64,000 nt of DNA from Aristolochia californica (lineage: Eukaryota; Streptophyta; Magnoliopsida; Piperales; Aristolochiaceae), in the NCBI GenBank assembly GCA_029961685.1, contig JARWKL010000011.1:4776501-4840500 (forward strand), read 5' to 3'. Under the pieces are notes generated by a model. It searched no databases, was not told the origin of the DNA, and saw only the letters and a list, made by a program, of their open reading frames with translations. Position numbers and translations under genes: made by a program. Positions 37,001 to 49,000 of the stretch are shown here, piece after piece (position 1 is the first letter of the stretch; each line of letters starts with the position of its first letter).

Positions 37001-40000
37001 AATTTGCAATTCTGTGTTTCAAAGGTCGGATACAAACATATTATACATAAAAGTCTATAGTTATAGAAGACAAATGAATTTTTAATTAGTAAGGATTTGT
37101 TTGAAGACTCAATGCTCTTATGGAAGCAGCACCTAGAGGTCAACTGAAATAGGCCTATATCTATCTCTGGTGTATGATTGAATGAAGGAGTTTGTTTTTG
37201 TTTGGAATTTCCCTTTTACTGTGCTTAGTGATGAACTTTTTTGAAGTTGGTGTTATAGTATATCTTTTGCTGTTCACAACTTTGAACCTTTCAGGAAAAA
37301 AAACACAAAACTGCCTTTCATGGGTGAGGTGCTTAAGGTCTATTTGTATGGCGATTGAAAATGGAAAATCTCATATCTGAATTTCTTCATTTAACCCTTT
37401 CTTGTTAAACGGAGTATCTAATAAAAGGTCTTCTTATTTCCAGATTACTGGTCTGGAGAAGAGCTTTGTTTCACTGACTTGGGAAGGTGATAATTTCTCT
37501 TCTGTTGAGGTCTCTGGTCTTGATATTGGATGGGGTCAGGTAATAGATATCTCCATCTTCTTCTTTATTGTTTAGTCTCATATTTCAAACAATAATTTAT
37601 TAGATTTTTCTCACTATTGGTAGTTTTGCTACATAACGAGATTGCTATTTTACTATAGTCAACAGGAGCTTCTGAGTGTTACTTTAAATTCAAATGTGTT
37701 GGTGATAACTCTTTGGTTTTTGTTTGTGTTAATTTGGATGGTTTCTTAGCTAATTATTGCCAGTGGATCAGTTTATACTTTTAATCTCATTTCTAAGGAA
37801 CTGATTCAACTTTATCATAATATCAGAGCCAACCCAAGCCCATGTTTGTCCTCTATGTGGCTTTGTTTGTGTTCTATATGGACCGTGTGAGTATATCCTG
37901 TCTTGAGACAGGTTGCATGTTTAGGCCTGGACGTGTGTGAGAGTGGTGGTTGTTAAAAATTTCCCCTTCTTTGGTTGTACGTGCTCCATGTCTAAGGTTT
38001 GTTATTTAAAGTGAAAGTTGTTGCAAGTAGGGGAATAGTTCCAGATGGGTTTGGGCTTGAAGAGCTCTTATGCTTATTATTTTGGCAACTTTGGGTAGTC
38101 CATTTGGGAGGAAGTAACCCAACTTTAACAACAGTGTTCTTTTATGCCCTGTATTAGAAACAGAGTCCATGCGAGGCCCTCTTGTCCTTTGTATTATGAC
38201 CTTGACTAAAAGCTTTCAACTGTTAGGTTATTTTATTTCTTCTTGTATTCTCAATTTAATTCTCATGTCAAGATTGTTTTCAAAAATAAAACACAGATAA
38301 TTTCAGCCTTTGGTTTATTTTCTTCCCTCTTGATTCACAAATTATCTTCATAACATGACTGTTTTCAAAAAACTCACATTGAGTGGTATTATAATCTATC
38401 TTCCTTTATTGTATTAGCATTTAAATGTGAGACAGATGTCACAATTTTATGCTTTTCTTCTGTCTATTTCTTCTCTGTGCGCATGTTTATCCACTGACTC
38501 AGGCTGATATGTGTGAAATGAAAGTATTCAAAGAGTTTAGAAAGAGAAAGATAAAAGAGGAGATGTGAACTGCTATCAAAAAAGAGAAAGTGTTTCTAGG
38601 GGGAGAAATTGACCCCTAACTTGTTATTCCAGCGACTTAAGTGAACATCGTTTTTTAAAAGATGCTGATTTTTATTAAGAGAAAGCTCAAATGAGCAGAT
38701 TACAAGGGGAGAAGCCTTCCCAAACAATGAGAGATTGCTGGGAGGTTCCAAATTTTGCCAATTTATTGGCCAAAGAATTAGCTGATCGAGGAACGAGGTT
38801 CCAATTACAATGAATAGATGACAAACACAATGTCAGCAATACAATCAGTGATAGGCCAGTGGCGCCAAGGGGGGGAGTTATCTTTTGAACACCAGTTAAT
38901 GACAGTCTTAGAATCTCCTTCAATAAACAGCTTGCCAAACTTAATTGAACATTAAAGTACAGTGACCAGAATGCACCTCTTCCCTACAAGCCATAAAACA
39001 AACAAGTGTCAAACACATCAATCCCATACATATGTCTGTACCCTTTATCTAACAGTCTTACTTTATATCATTTGACAGTCCCATCTGATTTATACATAAA
39101 TTTATACACCTCGCTATTGCTGCCCCTTTTGATGGATCACATAATGTTCAGGTTCCTTGGGAGGTTTATATCTCATCATCCACACATATTTGGGAGCTCT
39201 CTGATCATATTTGGAATCGGTAATATTGATGGAGCTAGAAGGATTAAAGCGGTTTTGGGTCTTTTCGAATTACCATCAGGGCAGAAAGTTAATTGGGGGA
39301 AAACCTCTCTCATTTCAATGTCAATCCTGAGCTCCTTGCAGGATGGCAAATATATTTGGCTGCACAACAAGTCGCCTACCAGCAACCTATCTCGGCTTTC
39401 CCTTATTCAATGGCTGCATAAGCAAAAGTCTTTGGAATCCAGTGATTGAGAAGATTGAATCCCGGCTAGCAGCCTGGAAGGGGCGTTTACTCAGTAAGGC
39501 TAGGACGCTCATCCTCCTCAAGTCTTACATTGCGGGCATCCCAAACTATGTACTCTCTTTTATGCCTTGTCCTACATCCATATGTAAAACCATGGATAAG
39601 CTCAAATGAAGCTTTCTATGGAGGGGATCGAGTGATGCCTTTAAATATCATCTGGTCAGATGGGATGAAGTCTATTTGCCAAAGAATATGGGTGGCCTAC
39701 GGATTCAGAAATCCAAGGAAATGAACCAAGCGTTGCTCCTAAAATGGTTATGGAAGTTCAATACACCTTCCAATCTTTGGAAGGAAATGGTACTTGTTAA
39801 GCTTGGTTGTGGCTCTCTTTGGTGGATTTCAGGAGGTAATCGGAGATGTCTATCTTCAATTTGGAGAGCAATATACTTACTTCTTCCAAAATTCTCCTCT
39901 ACCAGTAGATTCTTTGTTGGAAATGGATGGTACTTGTTAAGCTTGGTTGTGGCTCTCTTTGGTGGATTTCAGGAGGTAATCGGAGATGTCTATCTTCAAT

Positions 40001-43000
40001 TTGGAGAGCATTATACTTACTTCTTCCAAAATTCTCCTCTACCAGTAGATTCTTTGTTGGAAACGGCAGATACCTCAAGTTTTGGGATGATCAGTGGATG
40101 GGGTAGGAGCCGCTTCAGAATTCTTTCAAAAGTCCTTTTCTCCTCTCTACACGTAGAGACATATCAGTAGTTGATGTTTTTGAGGGGGGTGGTTTGTGCC
40201 TTCATCCCAGAAGGGGTCTTTCTGACCCAGAGGCTTTGGAAGTCAGCCGCTTGGTGGATTCTTTAAACTCGGTAAAAATTTGACCTTCGAAGGCCGACAA
40301 GCTCATATGGTGGCCTGACAAAAGAGGTACTTTCTCCGTATCATCTGCATTCGGATACATTAATGGTTGGTATTCGTCTCAAAGGGAGCATGAGGTCTAC
40401 TTTGTATGGCATCTCTGTGCACCTCCTAGGATAAAATTCTTCATGTGAAGCACCTGGCAAAGCAAGATTCTCTCGACAGATGTGCTTAGAAGAAGAGGAC
40501 CCCCTGTGCCCTTTTTGCAACACTGAAGCTGAAACCACAAACCACATTCTGCTACAATGCATCTTCTCATGGAAGGTGTGGATTTCCATTCTTTGTATGT
40601 TGAGGTTACAATTCTGCATGACGGCTGATCTGATTTCTTTCAGCAAGTTGCTCATTGGTACTCCCCTTCCTGGTCTCAAAAAAAGCAATGTTCTCCGCTT
40701 GTGCTAGTTTCATTCCATGGGGGCTTTGGAATGAACGCCATCGAAGGTGGTTCGATGCAAAAAGTGAATGAGCGGTACGTGTCATGGACCGAGTGGTGGG
40801 ACATATCTCTTCTTAGCTTCTGATTAAGAAGTCTTTCTCCCTATTCGTGAAAACTAGAGAAACTTGGCAATGATGCATGCTGGGACAAAGGTCCAAGTCA
40901 TGCATGAATGGACCCCTCCTGAACCCAGTTACCTCAAGTTCAACTTTGATGGCTCTTCTCTTGGTAATCCCGGGATTGCTAGCTTCAGAGGTGTTATTTT
41001 AGATCCTTCCGATAATCAACATTTCTCATATGCCGGCCCTTTAGACATCTCTGATTCTACGTAAGCTGAGCTACATGGCCTCCTCAACGGGCTCCATGTT
41101 TTCAGAGACAAGTGCAATGGTCCCCTTCACATTGAAGGGGACTCGAAGGTGGTCATTGGTTGGTGTGAATGTGCTTCCCCTCCCCTGTGGCGCCATTGGG
41201 ACATCTTTTGGGAGATTCTAGAAATTACCTCAATTTTATCTTGTATTTGGTCTCACATTCCGAGATCCGCAAATTCGGCATCAAATGTGCTTGCCAAGCA
41301 TGGAGTTACCTTACAATCGCTTGTTGTTGTTAGGGATCTGCTCCCTCCTCTTTTGTATTTTTTCTCTGGTTAATATAAATACATCTTCATCAAAAAAAAA
41401 AAAAAAAAAAAGGACGGAGCATGATTGTATGATTCATTTGATTTTGGAGGGGGTGAATCTCTTCGTGGGGTGGACTTGTCCCTTCTATTTCTAAGCAAGT
41501 CCCTTTGAATTGTCTCGACTACTCTGAGTTTGGAGGGATAACTCGCCGCTATTGGGGTATCACCATCATCACAGAGAAGGACTCTGAGTCATAGCCCGAG
41601 AGAAGTTAGAGAAAAACACCTGTAAGTGTGTGCGATTTCTTTTTTTAAACTATTTCATCTTCACAGTGGATTACTGCAGTGGCGGAAGACAGGACGTAGT
41701 CTCACCTTGAGGCAAACCTTGTTTTATTTTCGGTGCTTGTTTTTCCTTTCTTCCGCGATTATTATTATTTCTCTCGTTAGTGTGGAATTAGGGCATTTAA
41801 TTCCTAACACCAATAACATATATGAGAGAAGAAAAATCACTCTTAGCCAACCAACAAAGTTTACACACTAACAAACAAGTTAATCAATATCCACCAAAGA
41901 ACTCAACGCTTTACTGATTTTCTAACTTCCCACAACCCCTTCTAGTGATAGAACCAAAATCAAGGAAGAAAATCCTGCTCATCAACTCTGGTTGGATGTA
42001 TTCCTTGCTACAACAGTAAAGAAACAAGTGGATACCCGTCAATCCTTGAAGGAAGGCATGTTGCAAAGTGTTGATATGGGTAATGGTTGTGTGGACATTG
42101 TTCCAATGTGATAAAAAACATAACCAACTGAAGAAGTACTACTACAGGTTTCACAGCTTACCCTTAAAAGACATTGTTCCTTAGTTGAGAAGGAACTAAC
42201 CAGGTTAGACTTAAATTACATGATTGAATAGCTTTAACACCAAGGAGGGCTAGAGAAAACATGTTACAGTAAAAATCTGACATACATCAGCACCAATGAC
42301 AATAGTATTCCAGCAACAACCAACAACATAAAGAGAATCCCTATGTATCCTAAAATTTAGCCAACAATCATGGCAGTCACAAAGAGAGGAATTTTGGATA
42401 TTAATTAGTTGTTGTCAGTATGGTTTTCCATGATTTTCTAGTAGCTTCGATTGTGGAAGAACGTTATCCTTTCCCAATATTCTTTTTACAGTAAGAATAT
42501 CGAAGCCAGCAAGGATAAGGTTGAAGAAAACCGAAGCAATAGATTAACCAGCAGAAAAGAGGAAAGAAAAAGACAATCGAGCTTAAAAATTGTGTTTTCT
42601 GCTCACAACAGACTTCCAACCTAACCTTTCCTTTTTCCAATGTCTATATCTCTTTTAAAAAATCGAATTGAGAAATTGTTTGTTAGATTAGAGATTGAAC
42701 TCACAGAGGTTTCTTTTGACATATAATTCTTTATATAAATTGTTGTTCTTGATGGTACAAATCATCCTACAATTTAATGCTTTCTGCTGTAGCTCGAATC
42801 GACATGCTGTCTGATCTTTGTTGCTTCAGATGTAGATTTCTCTTTGTTGAAAACTCCGATTGTCAAAGTTATTTTTATGTTGGAAACTAGACTCAACAAT
42901 TTTTCCACCAATATATGATTTGCAATATGTAAATTGTGTATGATAGTGGAAACTCCTAGGAAAGAATATGTGCAGGATCAGGAACAAAAACTATTGGTAA

Positions 43001-46000
43001 AAATATGGACAGCAACTCCCTACACTGTTTTAGGGAAATGCCTTTGAACATCATGGTACAAGCCACATGGGAAAGTGTCTATTTTTTTCTTTCTTCAAAC
43101 TCAGCAGATGTGGAGTCAAAGATGCCCATAGGCCCAACATAAGAGTAAAGAGAGGAGCTGTCTAGATTCCTGATAACACTACCATAACCAGCAAGTCCGG
43201 GGTTGCCAAAGGCACTTCTATCAAAATTGAGTTTGAGAGCACCAGCTGGCCAAGTTTCATGGCAGGAGGCCGAGGTAGGGCGGATATTTGGGCCATGGCA
43301 CGCTAATTGAAATGGAGGGAGGTGCCTCTGAGGTTTTGAAATTCCTTTCTGGTGTGGAGCAAACGGAAACTTGGTGGCCAACAATTAAGTTGGAAACCTC
43401 TTCCTTATTTGGGAATTTACAATTGAACCGGCGGTTGTTTCTCTCCTTCCAAAGGCACCAAAAAGTGAATGCAATGCGGCGGGAGAGGAGATTCTTTACC
43501 CAATTTCGGGATATTGATCCCCAAGACTGTTAGCCAAGTGGAGGTGAAATCCTTGGGAATACAGAAGTGGATACCAATCCTGTTGAGCACCTTCCAAGCA
43601 AATGGGCATAGGAGTAGGTGGTTGACACATTCCTCGACAACATTGCAGAATGGGCAGAGAGTAGATGGGTTAATGTTGTCACGTTATGAAGATTATCCAC
43701 GGTTAAGATTTTGTTGGGGCAAGCTGTCTAGAGGAAGAACTTGACTTTTGGTGGCCTAGATAGCTTCCAAACAATTGCAACGTCAATGGGATTGAGGCCA
43801 GCAGTCTACCCCTTTAGATGGTAATTAACCGAGGAGATAAAAAACACTCCGCTGGCATTTGACATCCAGATCATCTTGTCATGGGTGTGCGCATGGATTT
43901 TTTGAGTGGTCAGATCTTCCAAGAGTGCAAACATCAATGGCCTCATCATCACTGAGGCAGTACCAGAATTGGAAATTCCAGTAGCCTTTGGGGGCCCAAA
44001 TATCAGCTACAGTCACCGAGCATTGCGAGGTGATGGTTAGCAATGAATGATAAGAGGAAGCTAAGGGGCCAATCCCATTCCACCAATCCGACTAGACATT
44101 TGTCTTTGACCCATTGCCAATGTAGTAGTGAACAACAGTAACGAATTCTGGCAGGAGGAGGAAGAAGGATCTCCATAGAGGCAAGAGGCAATGGCAGTGC
44201 CCCCCAGCAGTCCACCAACCATTGATCCACTTGAGCTTAACAGCCACCATTGGTCTTCATGTAGGCTTGGGCAGTATGTTGAATTTCCAGGTTCACTTAA
44301 GGAGGGCGGAGTTCATATTAGAGGTGAGCCGAATGCCAAGGTCACCCGTGGGTTTCCACCTGCAGATGTTGACCCAGCTGACAAGATTATATTTAAATTC
44401 AACATGGGGCCCTCTTCAAAGAAATCATCGCTTAAGGACTTCAATACAATGGCAAATTGAGGCGCGAAAAGGGATAAGGCAGAGGAAGTAGGTTGGAATC
44501 CCAACAAGGCAGGATTGTAACAGCATGAGCCTATCAGCCTTGGAAAATAGTCTACCCTCCATGTTGCCAGCCACTTTTCTAACTTTTCAATCACGGGAGA
44601 CCAAAGATTTTTATGAGGTCAACAGTCAATAAGAGGTAGGCACAGGTAGGAGCTAGGCATTGAGTCCAACAAGCAGCCAAGGTAGGTGACCATGGAGTTT
44701 AAATCATCAGTATCAATGGAATATCCCATAGGTGTACTTTTTTGCCCGTTGATCTTCTGACCCAAGGAGAGCTCAAAGAGGCTGAGGAGGGCCTTAATGC
44801 CTCTGACCTGCTTGAAGGAACCTTCACCAAAGAATGGGTGTCATCAATGAATTGCCGGAGCGGAATGTCTAGCTCCGGTTGATTGGACATGGGTCGAAGC
44901 CATTCATCTTCCTTGTCTGAGTATATCATCGAAGATAGATACTCCACAATCAGGTTGAAGAGGAGAGGGAGTACCCCTGTCGGATTCATCGGGAGCCGTG
45001 AAATAAACTACAAGAAGTGTTGTTGAGGAGTAGGAAGCCAAAGAAATACAACCTCTAATCCAGAACCTCCAACAGGTGCCAAAGCCCATATGTAGGAGGA
45101 GGTCGTCGAGGAGCTACCACTTGACATGATTGAATGCATTCTCAAAATCGACCTTGAGGGCAAATCAGGGGTGGCCAAACCTCTTGGAGTAGTCCAGGAT
45201 TTTGAGAGTTGCCATGGCTGAATCTAGGATGCTTCACCCTTTCGCAAATGTACTCTAGCTCTGATGGATGATCATAGGGAGAATCGGCTCAAATCTGTGA
45301 GCAAGGAGCCGGGAAATGATTTTGTATGGGCCAGAGACGAGGCTGATCAGTTTGAAGTCGCGAGCATGCTCGACACTGACCTTCTTGGGGACGAGTGCAA
45401 TGGAGGCCCCCATAGCCCAGTAGGTGATACCATTTTGATTGTGGATCATGGCAGTGAGGTCGTCCTTGATGATTGGCTAGTAGCTTCTATAGAATTCTCT
45501 GTTGAAGCCATCAGGCCCAGGGGCTCTTGATCAAGGGGCATCCCAAGGGCAACAACTTTGATTTCCTTGGAGGACAAGGGCAACTCAAGAAGGTCGGCAT
45601 CGTAGCGAGAGATTCTGGGGAGTTGGATGTTTTGGAGCCTGGTTTTGTTGGTACATTCCTTTTGAGTATAAGTCAGTGAAGAAACTTATGAGAGCGTCAA
45701 TAATGAAGGCTCTATTCAATGTTACTTCATTGTTGATACACAAGTAGCTCAGTTAGTCCTTCTGGCTGAATAGATTGAAAGAACTTAGTATTTCCGTCAC
45801 CCTCAGCCAGCCATTTAAACGCTGCTTCCAATGAGTGTGTTCACTAAGAGACATCAGCTGAGCTCCATGGCCTCCTCAATGAGCTTCGCGTTTTTAGAGA
45901 CAATTGAAGTGTCCCGCTTCACATTGAAGGGGACTCGAAGGTGGTCATTGGTTGGTGCGATTGTGCGATTGTGCATCCTCCCCTGTGGCGCCATTGGGAC

Positions 46001-49000
46001 ATTTTTTAAGAGATTCTAGAAATTACATCACTCTTCTCTTTTATTTGGTCTCACATTCTGAGATCTGCAAATTCAGCAGTAGATATGCTTGCCAAGCAAG
46101 GAGCAATCCTTCAATCTCTTGTTGTTAGGGATTTGCTGCCTCATCCTCTGTAGTTTTCTCTGTTAATATATACATCCTTTTCAAAAAAACAAAAAGCAAA
46201 AATTGATGGGGATTTGGTTTGGAGAGAGATGCGAGTATTAAATTTGGGTGAATGAGAGACTTTGGTTCTTCAACACCGTCAATCTGGGAGAGGAGAGAAG
46301 CTTTCTTAATGCAGCTGGCAGCATGTCAATCCAGGACCAGCCTTTTCGGGATGGGCTTAAGAAGCTTGAGCTTGCGGTGAAAGTTCCAGCCAGGATTGGT
46401 TGTGGCCGAGAGGTTGTCCCACCACCCCAAGAGAAGGGGATCAAAGTCCTCTATAAGATGCCAACTGCTTTCAATCTGAAGGTTTTGGCACCCAAAGTCC
46501 CGAATTTAGTGTCCAGCTTGAATGGCCAGTGGTCGGATCCAGCACTGTGAAGGAGATATAGCTATTTCTTTGGGTTAGTAAATTTTCTGGTCTTTAGTTT
46601 TTTCGAGTTCTGTTCTAAGAATGCATTTGCAAGATATAGCTCTTTCTTTGGCTCTTGTATTCCCACTATTATTCCAGGGCGGTTGTGCTGAAACTAAATT
46701 TTGATGGGAGTTGAAGAGGTAATCTGTCATGCTGGGGATAGGGATGTTGTTAGGGACTGCTTTGGGCTTCTGCTCTATGTATGATCTACACCATTGGGTT
46801 ACTGTGATTCGATTGTGGCTGAACTTGAAGCCATTCTCTGGGGTTTTAAGCTCTTCTTTGAGAAGTTTTCAGGTTCCCTGGTTATGGAAGGTGATTCGTC
46901 TGTGGTTATCTCTTGGTTTTCTTTGGGAAACCTCTTCCTTGGAGGTTTTCTCATATTTCATGATGAGGTATTCTTGGCAGCTTGATATCCAGCATGTGAA
47001 GTGTGAATTCAGTGGCTGATTCTTTAGAGACATATGGGGTAGATTTTTCTAATAGTTTCAGATTCTTTTCCATGTTCATTAGCTTGATTGTTTGCTTTCT
47101 TCTAATTGTACATCCTTTCTCTTATAGAGGATTTTCTTATCATTCTCAAAAAAAGTGACAAAATAGTTCAGGTGTTTAGTAAATTGACTGATAGAAAGTA
47201 AATTGAATAGAATTTTAGGAATAAACAGCACTGAAGATAATAACATGGAATGTTGCACAAACAACACTCTCACCATGAATATGAGAGGTGGACCCATTAG
47301 CAAGTATGAGATTAAAAGTCAAAGACTTAGAAAAAGATTAAAATTAAGAAAATGTACCTATCATGTAAGCTAAGGCTCCGAATCAATAACCTAACTAGTG
47401 GGAGGTGATGCATGAAACACATGCAAACCTGAGTGGGCCAAAGTGGCGCTGGCTGAAGATTCCCCTGATCCTTCTCTTAAAACTTAATATTAAACGAAAA
47501 ATTAGAGCTAACTAGTGACTTTTCCTACCCAAACTATAATAGAATAAGAGGGACATAGTACCCTTTGAACCACATTTTCTAACAATAAGCGTGTTTATCA
47601 ATTCCTTCTAGATTTGACTGTCTTAACTATGTTCTCATATGTCTTTTCTGTGATACAGTATTCCTATTTTGCATCCGTCAGCTAACTTTGATGTGAAATT
47701 CTTTCAGAAAATTCCTTTGACATTTGATAAAGAAAAAGGATTATGGATTTTGGAGAGAGAATTGCTTGTAAGTGTTAAATATTTTTCCCATCCCCTAATT
47801 TTTTATGAATGCAATCTCAGTTTTATTGAAGGTTTTTAAGGTTACGTATGCACTTAACTACAATGTTGTAAAGCTGACCAGTTATTGACCCAACAAAGTG
47901 ACCGGGTTTGTTTGCACGGGGTTCAATGGCATATCCAAGTCATAATATGATACAAAAAGGAAAAAAGGGGGAGTCTTCTATACCAACCTAGATAATGAAA
48001 AGGAGGAGCAAGCCCCACCTGCTAGTGGAGAGGGACTTCCGCCTTCCCCTCCATTATGCGAAAGTTTCACATGGGTGGGTTGATGGTCTTCCTCTCCTAA
48101 TAGACCGAAGGGTATGGTAGGGCCCCTCCCCTGGTGACAGAAAGGGAGGGTAATGCTGCAAAATTAGAGAAATAAAGTTGAAGGACGGTGCTGGAGTGTG
48201 AGTAACCTAGCCTGATATGTCTCAACTCTTAGGAATTTCTGGTTTTCAAGCTCAAAGAGAAAAACATGTATTTACAGGTGGTTTTTTGGTAACCAACAGT
48301 AGCTAGCTTTCGAGAAAAGTCACTAAGAAATTATTCTCAGCAAAAAGAAAGAGAGACTGGTGCTCTGGCAACCAAAAAGAAAATTTATATTAATCTTAAA
48401 TGTTGATTTAAAGTTTCAACATATCTCTGTATTTATAGACTCTAAAATAATCATGGATATGCCAAAAATTAATTACTTCACCAAAATGGCGCCACTGGCC
48501 AATCACTGATTGTATTGCTGACATTGTGTCATCTATTCATTGTAACTGGAACCTCGTTCCTAGATCAGCCAATTCTTTGGCTGATAAATTGGCAAAATTT
48601 AAAACTCCCAACAATCTCTCGTTGTTTGGGAAGGCTTCCCCCCTTGTAATCTGCTCATTTGAGTTCTCTCTTAATAAAATTCAGCATCATTTCAAAAAAA
48701 AAAAAAAAAACTTCACCAAAATAGAACTTTTCTAGGGCTAAGCTTTTTAAATACAATTAAATTAGATCCTGCTAAATTGACCACTTCCAAGAAAGAATTC
48801 TAACAACTAACTTAGATGGATACCAATAATAATGGACTTTGGGATTTTTCTAATTTGACTATTAAATAAGACTTACTAAACTAAGAGTTTCTTAAAGAAA
48901 ATTCTCCTCATGGAATTTCTGTCGAACGAGGAAACTATTAAAGATAGAAAACGTGTTGACTTTCCCAAGGCAGAAATGCTAAAAGTTGGTTACTTTCCCA

